Source: Thioalkalivibrio sp. ALJ3
GTDB lineage: Bacteria; Pseudomonadota; Gammaproteobacteria; Ectothiorhodospirales; Ectothiorhodospiraceae
Direction: 5' to 3'
NCBI RefSeq assembly: GCF_000377205.1
Contig: NZ_KB897910.1
Coordinates: forward strand, 1-64,000
DNA length: 64,000 nucleotides
Numbering within the stretch: position 1 is the stretch's first letter; each line of letters opens with the position of its first letter. The position numbers and the translations under genes are program-made. The notes beneath the pieces were generated by a model that searched no databases, had not been told where the DNA came from, and worked only from the letters and a program-made list of their open reading frames with translations. Positions 12,359-21,716 of this stretch are shown piece after piece.

Positions 12359-15011
12359 TCAGGCGGCTGTCGCCGGCGTTGTCGCCGCTGCCGGACTTCG
12401 CGCTACCAGACTTGGCGGTCGAAGCCTTCTTCGCCGGGGCTTTCTTCGACGTGCTCTTCTTGGCGGCGGTCTTTTTCGTGCCCGTCTTGCTGGCAGCCTT
12501 CTTGGTGGCCGTCTTTTTCGTGGCCGTCTTCTTCGCGGTCGACGACTTGGCGGTCGACTTGGCCGCCCCCTTGCGTCCGCGGCCCTTGCGTTCCGGCGCG
12601 GCGGCGATCAGTTCCTGGCACTGCTCAAGCGTCAGGGACTTGGGATCGGTCTCCTTGGGGATCTTGGCGTTTTTCTTGCCATCGGTCACATACGGCCCGT
12701 AGCGGCCGTTGAGGACCTGGATACCCTCTTCGTCGAAGCTCTTGATGAAGCGTTCGGCGTCCTTTTTCTTCTTCTCGGCGACGATCTCCAGCGCACGTGG
12801 CAGCTCGATGGTCCAGACGTCGTCGTCCGGCCCGAGGGAGGCGTACTTGGAGCCGTACTTCACGTACGGGCCGAAGCGGCCGATGTTGACCATCACCGGC
12901 TCGCCCTCGGGGGTCTCGCCGAGGTCACGCGGCAGTTTGAACAGCTCCAGTGCCTCGTCGAGCGTGATCTTGTCCATCTTCTGCCCGGGCAGCAGGCCGG
13001 CGAAGCGCGGCTTCTCCTCGTCGTCCTTGGTGCCGATCTGCACGATCGGGCCGAAACGGCCCAGGCGCACGCTGACCGGGCGCCCGCTCTGCGGATCGGT
13101 GCCCAGCTCGCGTGACTGCACGGCCTCGGCACGGGTGACGTTCTCTTCCTTTTCCTTTACCTGGTCGCGGAAGTCGCCCCAGAAATCCTCCAGCACCGGG
13201 ACCCAGTCCTTCTCGCCGCGCGAGATCGCGTCCAGCTCGTCCTCGAGCTTTGCGGTGAAGTCGTAGTCCACGTAGCGGTCGAAATGCTGGGTCAGGAAGC
13301 TGTTCACGATCCGGCCGGTATCGGTCGGGATGAAGCGCTTGCCGTCCATCTCCACGTATTCGCGCGACTGCAGGGTGGAGATGATGCTGGCGTAGGTCGA
13401 CGGACGGCCGATGCCGTATTCCTCCAGCGTCTTCACCAGGCTGGCCTCGGTGTAGCGTGGCGGCGGTTCGGTGAAGTGCTGGTCGGCGGTGACTTCTTCG
13501 AGTTGGACCGTGTCGCCCTCGGCCATCTCCGGCAGGCGCTTGTCCTCGTCATCGTCTTGCGCGTCGTCGCGGCCCTCCTGATAGACCGCGATGAAGCCGG
13601 GGTCGACCAGGGTGGAGCCGGTGGCGCGGAACTGATGCCGGCTGTCGCCCGGGACCAGGTCGGCGGCGACGGTGTCGAAGGTCGCGTGGATCATCTGGCA
13701 GGCGACGGTGCGCTTCCAGATCAGGTCGTACAGTCGCGCCTGGTCGCTGGTCAGCCGGGCGCGGATTTCGTTCGGCAGGCGGCGCACGGAGGTCGGGCGG
13801 ATGGCCTCGTGGGCCTCCTGCGCGTTCTTCGACTTGGTCTTGTACTGGCGCGGGCTGTCGGGGACGTTGTTGCCGCCGTAGCGCTCCCCGATCAGGCCGC
13901 GGATCTCGGCGATCGACTCGCCGGCCAGCGCCACCGAGTCGGTACGCATGTAGGTGATCAGGCCGATCGCACCGGAGCCCAGGTCGATCCCCTCGTACAA
14001 CTGCTGCGCGGTGCGCATGGTGCGGGACGCGGTAAAGCCCAGCTTGCGCGAGGCCTCCTGCTGCAGGGTCGAGGTGGTGAACGGCGCGGCCGGGTTGCGG
14101 CGGCGCTGCTTCTTCTCGACCTTGGCGACACGCAGCTCGCCGTTCGCGGCCTCGGTCAGGCGCTTCTGGGCGTCATGTGCGAGTTCGGCGCTGTTCAGGT
14201 CGAACTGGTCCAGCTTGTTGCCGTCCAGGTAGGTCAGGCGCGCGGTGAACGGCTGCTCCTGGCGCTCGGCCTTCGCATCCAGGGTCCAGTATTCGCGCGG
14301 GACGAAGGCCTCGATCGCGTCCTCGCGCTCGCAGATCATGCGCAGCGCCGGGCTTTGCACGCGTCCGGCGGACAGGCCGCGCTTGATCTTGCGCCACAGC
14401 AGCGGCGAGAGGTTGAAGCCGACCAGGTAGTCCAGCGCGCGGCGCGCCTGCTGGGCATCGATCAGCGGCTTGGCCAGGTCACGTGGCTCCTCGATCGCCT
14501 GCTGGATCGCCTTTCTGGTGATCTCGTGGAAAACGACCCGATGCACGCCGCGATCGTCCAGCAGGCCGCGGTCGCGCAGCACTTCGTAGAGGTGCCAGGA
14601 GATCGCCTCGCCTTCGCGGTCGGGGTCAGTCGCTAGGATCAGGTCGTCGGATTTCTTCAGCGCCTTGGCGATCGCGTCGATCTGTTTTTCGCTGCGCTCG
14701 ATCACGTCGTACTTCATACGGAACCCGTTTTCCGGGTCCACCGCGCCTTCCTTGGGGACCAGGTCGCGCACATGGCCATAGGAGGCCATGACCTGGTAGT
14801 CCGGGCCGAGATATTTTTCGATGGTCTTGCCCTTGGCGGGCGACTCTACGATGACGAGGTGCTTGCTCATGTCGCTCGGGACCGTCTCCGTGGCAGCGGG
14901 TTCCGTTTAGGGGCGATCGCGGTCGCATGGCAGCGACCGGGTTCACGGGCGCTAAAGACTAGAGGAGGAAATGCCGGTTGGCTACCGTGCTGTCTGCGGG
15001 AGACGGAGAAA

Positions 15012-15497
15012 TCAGTGCAGATAATCCACGGCCGCGGGGCCAGAATCGTCGCGCATCACCTCTTCCAGTCGGGAGTAGGCGATCGCGTCGTCGGGCTGGT
15101 TGAACAGCACCATCAGGACCACCCAGCGCAGCTGGTCGAGGTCGATCTCCTCGGCATCCAGCTCCATCACGCGGTCCAGCACCAGCTCGCGCGTGCCGGC
15201 GGTCAGCAGGCCGTTTTGTTCCAGGTGCAACAGGAAGCCGTGCGCCTCGGTATCCAGGCGCTTGCGCTCTTCCGGGGCGTAGATGCGCTGGGCCGCGCTG
15301 TCGCCACCGCGGCCGGTGAGCGGGGCCTCGCTCATCAGGCGATCCAGCCAGCCCAGGGCGCGGTCGATCTCGGGGCGGGCGAAACCGGCTTCCACCAGGT
15401 GGCGTTCCAGTTCCGCGCGATCCGGCTCCTCTTCGGATTCCTCGTCCATGGTGTGCTCGAACAGGTACATGAGCACATCCAGCACGCTTTCGTTCAT
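15012..15497 (-). CDS. smg: Smg/DUF494 family protein
   Basis: A 161-residue soluble protein, acidic and mostly helical, matching the Smg family that sits between dprA and topA in many gammaproteobacteria. It starts MNESVLDVLMYLFEH and has the conserved block ELVLDRVMELDAEEIDLDQL. Function is not established. It overlaps dprA by 4 nt, which suggests translational coupling. Confidence 0.9.
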   Translation of the reverse strand: MNESVLDVLMYLFEHTMDEESEEEPDRAELERHLVEAGFARPEIDRALGWLDRLMSEAPLTGRGGDSAAQRIYAPEERKRLDTEAHGFLLHLEQNGLLTAGTRELVLDRVMELDAEEIDLDQLRWVVLMVLFNQPDDAIAYSRLEEVMRDDSGPAAVDYLH

Positions 15498-16627
15498 GAT
15501 TCAGGGGATCCTGCGTCGAGGCGCTGGTAGCGCCCGTGGTCGAGGGCGGCCACACGGCCGTTGAGTTCCAGCAAAACCAGCATGGATGAAAGCCGCTCGA
15601 TGGTCAATTTGGTGCGATCCCGCAGGGTTTCCAGCGGGATCGGGTCAAAACCCATCGCGTTCAGCACGCGTTCCTGCTCCGGGTCCAGTGGTTCCCGAGC
15701 CGGCTCCGGCGACGTTTCGGGCGTCTCCCCGGGGGCGACACCGATCCAGTCCGCCAGATCCTCCAGCACGTCGTCGGCCGACTCCACGAGTTGCGCCCCG
15801 TCGCGGATCAGGCGATGGCAGCCGCGGCTGACCGAGCTCAGTACCGAGCCCGGCACCGCGTAGACCTGTCGGCCCTGTTCCGCAGCCAGCCGGGCGGTGA
15901 TCAGCGAACCGCTTTTCAGCGCGGCTTCGACGACGACCGTGCCCAGGGCCATGCCGCTGATCACCCGGTTGCGCTGCGGAAAGTTGCGCGCCAGCGGGCG
16001 TGTGCCGGTCGGCCACAGCGAGACGACCAGGCCGTGATCCGCGATGCGGTGGGCGAGGCGACGATGCTGGGCCGGGTAGATGCGGTCCGGGCCGGTCGCG
16101 ACGACCGCGATCGTGTGGCCACCGGGGGCAGCCAGGGCCCCCTCGTGGGCGGCGCCGTCGATGCCGCGCGCCAGGCCGCTGGTCACCACCACGCCGGCAC
16201 CGGCGAGCTCGCGCGCGAACTCCCCGGCCAGCCGTTCGCCCTGCGGCGTGCACTCGCGGGCGCCGATGACCGCGATCTGCGGCCGATGTAGCAGGCTCGG
16301 GTCGCCGTTCAGGTACAGGACGGGGGGCGGATCGGGGAGTTCGGCCAGTAGCGGCGGGTAGTCGGGGTCATCCCGGCACAGCAGATGGTGCCGTTCGTCC
16401 TGGTCGAGCCACGCCTGGTCGGTATCGGCCCCCGCTGTGCGGGCCTCCAGGTCGATATCCAGCTCGACGCCGTGACGCCGCCATTCGCTGAGGGGTGCGG
16501 CCAGGGCAGCGCCGGGACCGCCAAAGACCTCGACTAGATGCAGGAGGCGCTGGTGGCCAAGCCCCGGGGTATTGATCAGTTCCAGCCAGTCGCGGTGACG
16601 TGTTGCCCGCTCCCGATCATCTGCCAT
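15494..16627 (-). CDS. dprA: DNA-processing protein DprA
   Basis: A 377-residue single-strand-DNA-binding protein that loads RecA during natural transformation. The extended Rossmann fold carries VIGARECTPQGERLAG, SGLARGIDGAAHEGAL and FPQRNRVISGMA. A winged-helix-like C-terminal domain (about residues 305-370) follows an acidic linker. With comF elsewhere in the window it supports, but does not prove, competence. It starts 28 nt past the LysM gene. Confidence 0.94.
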   Translation of the reverse strand: MADDRERATRHRDWLELINTPGLGHQRLLHLVEVFGGPGAALAAPLSEWRRHGVELDIDLEARTAGADTDQAWLDQDERHHLLCRDDPDYPPLLAELPDPPPVLYLNGDPSLLHRPQIAVIGARECTPQGERLAGEFARELAGAGVVVTSGLARGIDGAAHEGALAAPGGHTIAVVATGPDRIYPAQHRRLAHRIADHGLVVSLWPTGTRPLARNFPQRNRVISGMALGTVVVEAALKSGSLITARLAAEQGRQVYAVPGSVLSSVSRGCHRLIRDGAQLVESADDVLEDLADWIGVAPGETPETSPEPAREPLDPEQERVLNAMGFDPIPLETLRDRTKLTIERLSSMLVLLELNGRVAALDHGRYQRLDAGSPES

Positions 16628-16655
16628 CGGAGGTGATCACGCCCGTGCAGCCGGG

Positions 16656-17834
16656 TCAGCGCGACGGATGGCGGACCTTGTCGCCCTCGCGCAGGGTACG
16701 GTCGGACTCTGTAACCAGGATGTAGGAGACCTTCTCGAAGGTCTGGAACACCATCACCGTGCCGACCGATTCCTCGGGCAGGGTCACGACCTCGTTCGGC
16801 CGGTCGCTGACTGGGTCGCGTACCTGGCGACCGGCGGTGTAGGCGGTCATGACCTGGCCGTTCTCGATTCCGTCGCGCTCGCCGCGATTGATGATCGCGG
16901 CCTGCAGCTGGCCGATCTGGCTAATTGCATCGAACAGGGAGATGATCGTGCCCTCCATGTCCTCCGGGGGGCGTCCGATCTCGAACAGCATGTCCTGTTC
17001 GTCGGCAAAGGGAACGAGACGATCGCCACGGATCGCCTCGCGTTCGCCCTTGCGAATGTTGGCGCGTGCCACGTTGCCGGGTTCGACGATCTCCGCCTCG
17101 CCAATTGGCAGAGTCGCAATGCCCAGGTTCTCGCCCGTGTCCGGGTCCACCAGCTCGCCGTCACGGCGAACGATGTGATAGAGGTCGTATTGCTGCGTGT
17201 CTTCGGCGTTGCGCACGTAGACACGGTCGCCCGGGCCGAAAATCACGCGTTCGTCCTGCGAGGCCAGGATGTAGGGGGCGTTGTCCAGCGTCTCGTCGTC
17301 CAGCACCTGCGGGCGGAACATGAACGACTGCAGGGTGGAGATCGGGGTGACGTCCTCTTCGCGATCCACCACGCGAACTTCGGGCGACAGGCGCTTGGTT
17401 GGACGCACGCGCGGGCCACCATCCACGGTGATGCGCGGTTCACCATCTACGTAGTAGATACTGAGGACATCACCCGGATAGATCAGGTGCGGATTCTCGA
17501 TCTCCGGATTCACCAGCCAGATCTCCGGCCAGTACCAGGGATCACGCAGGAACATCGCGGCGATGTCCCACAGGGTGTCACCTTCGCGGACCACGTAGCG
17601 TTCGGGTGCGGACTCGCGGATTTCGGGTTCCGGCTCGGAGGTGCCGGAAGTTTCGGAGGCGCGGTCGTTGTCGCGGGAGGTGCCCTCGGTGCGAGCCGTT
17701 TGAGTGGCTTCGCTGTCCGCAGGAGTGGCAGCCCCTTCTTCGGTCTGGGTGGCTGCGCAGGCGCCGAGTAACAGCGTTACACTAAATAGAATGCCCGGCA
17801 GAACGAAGGTCGTGGTCGCCCTGGTCTTGTACAT
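16656..17834 (-). CDS. LysM-domain lipoprotein upstream of dprA
   Basis: A 392-residue envelope protein. A signal peptide ends in the lipobox LLGACAA (Cys26), then comes a Ser/Thr/Glu-rich low-complexity linker. A LysM peptidoglycan-binding domain follows (RYVVREGDTLWDIAAMFL, about 80-130), including the family-typical DPWYWPEIWLVNPEI. A large C-terminal domain is of unknown fold. The lysM-dprA-smg-topA order is conserved in gammaproteobacteria. It is divergent from def, with 145 nt between. Confidence 0.88.
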   Translation of the reverse strand: MYKTRATTTFVLPGILFSVTLLLGACAATQTEEGAATPADSEATQTARTEGTSRDNDRASETSGTSEPEPEIRESAPERYVVREGDTLWDIAAMFLRDPWYWPEIWLVNPEIENPHLIYPGDVLSIYYVDGEPRITVDGGPRVRPTKRLSPEVRVVDREEDVTPISTLQSFMFRPQVLDDETLDNAPYILASQDERVIFGPGDRVYVRNAEDTQQYDLYHIVRRDGELVDPDTGENLGIATLPIGEAEIVEPGNVARANIRKGEREAIRGDRLVPFADEQDMLFEIGRPPEDMEGTIISLFDAISQIGQLQAAIINRGERDGIENGQVMTAYTAGRQVRDPVSDRPNEVVTLPEESVGTVMVFQTFEKVSYILVTESDRTLREGDKVRHPSR

Positions 17835-17979
17835 TACTGTCCCCTGTCAGGTCCGCGCGCTCCCCGAGCCTTCCTTTTGCCCTAGCCCGGCCCCATGCGG
17901 ATGACGCAATTCCGCGGATATTGCGGTCCAACGTTAGCAGAATTGTGACGTCTGTACAGTACAAAGTTTGAGGTTTTTC

Positions 17980-18513
17980 ATGGCCAAGCGCGAAATACTG
18001 CATTTCCCGGATCCGCGGCTACGCCTGAAGGCGGAGCCGGTCGAGACGGTGGACGACGAGATCCGCACCCTGGTCGACGACATGCTCGAAACGATGTACG
18101 ACGCCCCGGGCATTGGTCTGGCGGCTACCCAGATCAACGTGCAAAAGCGGGTGCTGGTGACGGACGTCTCCGACGACCAGAGCGAGCCGCACGTGCTGAT
18201 CAACCCCGAGATCCTCGAGACCTCCGGCGAGGAGGAGATGGACGAGGGTTGCCTTTCGGTGCCCGGTTTCTACGAACGCGTGCAGCGCGCCGATCGCATC
18301 CGCGTGCGGGCCCTCGGGCGTGACGGCCAGCCCTACGAGCTCGATATCGACGGCCTTCTGGCCGTCTGCATTCAACACGAGATCGACCACCTCGACGGCA
18401 AGCTGTTCGTGGACTACCTGTCCAGCCTGAAGCGCAATCGCATCCGCAAGAAGCTGGAGAAGCAGGGCGCACGGAGCGGCGCGGGAGACAAGGCCGCGGC
18501 GCCCGCCGTCTGA
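17980..18513 (+). CDS. def: Peptide deformylase
   Basis: A 177-residue metalloenzyme that removes the N-formyl group from nascent proteins. All three motifs are intact: [15 protein letters not shown] and [12 protein letters not shown] 17980 ([14 protein letters not shown]) is chosen over an in-frame TTG at 17968; GAGG lies 7 nt upstream. Its stop shares a base with the fmt start (18513), so deformylase and transformylase are coupled. First gene of a long plus-strand unit. Confidence 0.96.
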   Translation: MAKREILHFPDPRLRLKAEPVETVDDEIRTLVDDMLETMYDAPGIGLAATQINVQKRVLVTDVSDDQSEPHVLINPEILETSGEEEMDEGCLSVPGFYERVQRADRIRVRALGRDGQPYELDIDGLLAVCIQHEIDHLDGKLFVDYLSSLKRNRIRKKLEKQGARSGAGDKAAAPAV

Positions 18514-19475
18514 TGGGAGTGGCGGACACGGACGTCGAGTCCCTGCGCATTGTCTATGCCGGCACGCCGGACTTCGCGGTCCCCGCGCTGGAGGCCCTGA
18601 TCGAGCGCGGCCCGCGGCCCGTGGCCGTGTACACCCAGCCGGATCGCCCGGCGGGGCGTGGGCGTCAGTTGCGCCCGAGCCCGGTCAAGGTCGCCGCCGA
18701 AGCGGCCGGCATCCCGGTGCTGCAGCCGGAATCCCTGAAATCGCCCGAGGCGCAGGCCGAACTGACTGCCTGGCACCCGGATATCCTGATCGTCGCGGCC
18801 TACGGGCTGATCCTGCCGCGCGCGGTGCTGGAGATCCCCCGTCGGGGCGGGCTGAATATCCACGCCTCGCTGTTGCCCCGCTGGCGCGGCGCGGCGCCGA
18901 TCCACCGCGCGATCCTCGCCGGTGATACCGAGACCGGGGTCTGCCTGATGCAGATGGCGCCCGGCCTGGACACGGGGCCGGTGCACGCCTGTCGCTCGAC
19001 CCCGATCACTGCGGCGACGACCACCGGCGAGCTGCACGACACGCTGGCCGCGCTGGGCGCCGAGCTGTTGCTTGAACGGCTGCCCGCGATCCTCGCGGGG
19101 CGTTCGCAGCCGGAACCACAGGACGATGCCGGCGCGACCTACGCGCGCAAGCTGGAGAAGGACGAGGCCTGGCTGGACTTTGCCCGCCCGGCGGTGGAGC
19201 TGGATCGCCAGGTGCGGGCCTTCAACCCCTGGCCGGTTGCCCAGGCGCGCTGGGGAGAGCAGGTGATCCGCGTGCATGCCGCGCGCCCGTTGCCCGGGCC
19301 GGCGGACCCGGAGCCCGGTACCATCCGTGCCGCGGACCGCGACGGGGTGGAGGTTGGCACCGGGGAGGGCCGACTACGTCTGGAAATTGTGCAGTTGCCA
19401 GGCAAGCGGCCAGTCGCGGCCGCGGACTGGGCCAACACCACGGCGCTGGTGGGACAGCGCCTCTCGGGGCCCTAG
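18513..19475 (+). CDS. fmt: Methionyl-tRNA formyltransferase
   Basis: A 320-residue enzyme transferring a formyl group from 10-formyl-THF to initiator Met-tRNA. N-terminal Rossmann domain with the catalytic loop [19 protein letters not shown] and a C-terminal OB-like domain. It overlaps def by one base and ends 3 nt before rsmB. Confidence 0.96.
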   Translation: MGVADTDVESLRIVYAGTPDFAVPALEALIERGPRPVAVYTQPDRPAGRGRQLRPSPVKVAAEAAGIPVLQPESLKSPEAQAELTAWHPDILIVAAYGLILPRAVLEIPRRGGLNIHASLLPRWRGAAPIHRAILAGDTETGVCLMQMAPGLDTGPVHACRSTPITAATTTGELHDTLAALGAELLLERLPAILAGRSQPEPQDDAGATYARKLEKDEAWLDFARPAVELDRQVRAFNPWPVAQARWGEQVIRVHAARPLPGPADPEPGTIRAADRDGVEVGTGEGRLRLEIVQLPGKRPVAAADWANTTALVGQRLSGP

Positions 19476-19478
19476 GCG

Positions 19479-20834
19479 ATGGCAGCCAAGCGCTCCGGAC
19501 GCATCGTCCCCTCGCGGGTGGACTCGCGCTCCCCGCGCCAGCGGGCGCTGGAGGCGACCGAGGGGGTCGTCCTGCAGGGGCATTCCCTGACGCGCGCGGT
19601 GGAGCAGGCTGTCGAGGGACTGAACACCCGCGACGCGGCCTGGGTGCAGGCGCTGGCTTACACCACGCTGCGCTGGTATCCGCAGCTGTCGGCGCTGGTG
19701 AACGGATTTCTGGATCGCCCACTGCGCAAGAAAGACGCGGTGATCGGTGTGCTGCTGGCGCAGGGGCTGGTCGAGCTGATGCATTTCTCTACCCGGGACC
19801 ACGCGGCCGTGCGCGAGACCGCGGAACTGGCGCGGGCGATCCATCGCCCCGGTGCGGTGGGGCTGATCAATGCGGTACTGCGGCGCGCGCAGCGCGAGCA
19901 GGATGCGCTGGAGGCGGCGGTCCGGGAAGACCCGGCGCTGCGTTATGCCGTTCCGGAATGGCTGCTGGAGGCGATTCGCGCCTCCTGGCCCGACGATTGG
20001 GAGACGCTGCTGGAGGCGGCTACCCGACCCGCGCCCATGACCCTGCGCGTGAACCTGTCTCGCACATCGCGTGAGGACGCCCTCCAGGCGCTCGTTGCGG
20101 CGGGACACCCGGCACAAGCACATCCTCAGCTGGATATGGCCCTGACGCTGGAGGAACCCGCAGACGTGACCCGGCTGCCCGGTTTTGCCGAGGGCCGGCT
20201 CTCGGTGCAGGACGCCTCCGCGCAATGGGCGGCGGTGTTGCTCGATCCGCAGCCGGGCGAGCGCGTCCTGGATGCCTGCGCGGCCCCGGGAGGCAAGACC
20301 GGGCACTTGCTGGAGCGGGCCCGTGGTGATCTCCAGCTGACCGCGCTGGACAGCGACGCCGAGCGCCTGGTGCAGGTGCGCGAGAACCTCGATCGCCTCG
20401 GCTTCGCGGCGCAGTTGACCGCAGCCGATGTCGCCGATCCCGCTGCCTGGTGGGATGGTCACCCCTTCGACGCGATCTTGCTGGATGTCCCCTGCTCGGC
20501 GACCGGGGTGATCCGGCGCCACCCGGACATCAAGACCCTGCGCCGTGCCGACGACATCCCGCGCCTGGCGGCGGAGCAGGCGCGTATTCTGGAGGCCGCC
20601 TGGGGCCTGCTGCGACCTGGCGGGCGCCTGCTGTATGCGACCTGTTCGCTCCTGGCGGAGGAAAACGACGCGGTCGTTGCGGGCTTTCTCCAGCGGATGC
20701 CGGATGCGCGCGCGCCGGAGCCCGAGGGTGGCCCGCCGATCGCCGGGGCGCATGCGCGTTCAGCAGGTTGGGCGCTGCCACTGGGCCTGGAGGGCGGCGA
20801 TGGTTTCTACTACGCACTGCTGAAAAAGGACTAG
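19479..20834 (+). CDS. rsmB: 16S rRNA (cytosine-967 C5) methyltransferase
   Basis: A 451-residue RNA m5C methyltransferase. An N-terminal NusB-like RNA-binding domain (about 20-160) precedes the SAM-binding domain, with motif I in LDACAAPGGKTGHLLE. The two catalytic cysteines are in DVPCSATGVIRRHP and YATCSLLAEEN. It sits 3 nt after fmt and 3 nt before the DUF4390 gene. Confidence 0.95.
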   Translation: MAAKRSGRIVPSRVDSRSPRQRALEATEGVVLQGHSLTRAVEQAVEGLNTRDAAWVQALAYTTLRWYPQLSALVNGFLDRPLRKKDAVIGVLLAQGLVELMHFSTRDHAAVRETAELARAIHRPGAVGLINAVLRRAQREQDALEAAVREDPALRYAVPEWLLEAIRASWPDDWETLLEAATRPAPMTLRVNLSRTSREDALQALVAAGHPAQAHPQLDMALTLEEPADVTRLPGFAEGRLSVQDASAQWAAVLLDPQPGERVLDACAAPGGKTGHLLERARGDLQLTALDSDAERLVQVRENLDRLGFAAQLTAADVADPAAWWDGHPFDAILLDVPCSATGVIRRHPDIKTLRRADDIPRLAAEQARILEAAWGLLRPGGRLLYATCSLLAEENDAVVAGFLQRMPDARAPEPEGGPPIAGAHARSAGWALPLGLEGGDGFYYALLKKD

Positions 20835-20837
20835 GGC

Positions 20838-21410
20838 ATGGGCGCGGGTCGTCGGTCGCCGATCGGATTCCTGCTGGCGTGGTCGCTTGTCCTGGCGCTC
20901 GTTCCGGGTACGGCGCAGGCGCTGGAGATACGCGACGCTCGCCACCTGTGGATGGGCGATGACACTCTGCTCGTGCGCTTGATGCTCGACATGCGGCTGC
21001 CGCAGGTGCTGGAGGATGCGCTGGCCAACGGAGTCACGCTGGAGTTCGAGGCCGAGGCCCGGATCGAGCGCGATCGCTGGCTGGGCCGGGAAGACGTGCA
21101 GCGCGAGACACGCCGGGTCAAGCTGCAATACTTTGCGCTGAACCGATATTACCTGGTAACCGACGTGAACGACGACCGGATGGAGCTCAAACCGACCCTG
21201 GGCGATGCCCTGGAGCATGTGGCCCGACGGCTGGGGCGCCTGCCGATGCATGGCGTGCCGGAGGCGGTGCGCGAGCAGCCGGAAGACTACAACTTGGCGG
21301 CGCGCCTGTTGCTGGTGTATTCGGCGTTGCCCCTGCCGCTGCAGCTGGATGCCGGCCTGCGCGGTGACCTGACCACCCGGCGGGAATGGCACCGATGGTC
21401 CTTGGATTAG
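20838..21410 (+). CDS. DUF4390 exported protein between rsmB and ntrY
   Basis: A 190-residue protein with a signal peptide (GFLLAWSLVLALVPGTAQA) and a beta-rich remainder, matching the DUF4390 family usually found next to ntrY. Function unknown; a periplasmic partner of the NtrY sensor is a reasonable guess. The stop codon TAG (21408-21410) uses the first two bases of the repeat element at 21409. The C-terminal WHRWSLD looks family-typical, so the protein is probably complete. Confidence 0.85.
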   Translation: MGAGRRSPIGFLLAWSLVLALVPGTAQALEIRDARHLWMGDDTLLVRLMLDMRLPQVLEDALANGVTLEFEAEARIERDRWLGREDVQRETRRVKLQYFALNRYYLVTDVNDDRMELKPTLGDALEHVARRLGRLPMHGVPEAVREQPEDYNLAARLLLVYSALPLPLQLDAGLRGDLTTRREWHRWSLD

Positions 21411-21716
21411 GGAAATGCTGGTCAATGAACACGCTCGCGTTCGAGTCGCTTTTGCGTGCAAACAAGGCGCGGCGACTGCCGTGCAGTCATTCTGCGCAAG
21501 GGAATCGCAACGCCGCGCCCGTTTTTGTCAACAAAGGGAGGCCGGGCCCTTGCTCTCAATGGTTCGTGGAATGGGTACCCCAGGTTCCCCGATCCGGCGT
21601 TGCGGCCCGAATCAATCAAAAACGGGCCGGTAGAATTACTACGGGCTGCGGACCGTGCCTTGTCGCGGACAACCTGGGGTGCCAACGCGGGTGTTTACAT
21701 TGATCAGCGTTTCCCT
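21409..21716. mobile_element. MITE-like repeat element, copy A
   Basis: A 308-bp element bounded by imperfect terminal inverted repeats of about 32 bp (left AGGGAAATGCTGGTCAATGA, right ending in TTGATCAGCGTTTCCCT). It lies between the DUF4390 gene and ntrY. Inside are two inverted repeats: one with apex GTGCAG...CTGCGC, another from GGTACCCCAGGTT to AACCTGGGGTGCC. TA flanks both GGGAAA ends, possibly a target duplication. The left end supplies the DUF4390 stop; the right end reads in frame into ntrY. No transposase is encoded. Confidence 0.8.

Noticed and set aside
13284-14636. A 450-codon plus-strand frame opposite topA
   Set aside because: Fully antisense to conserved topA with no recognisable domain.
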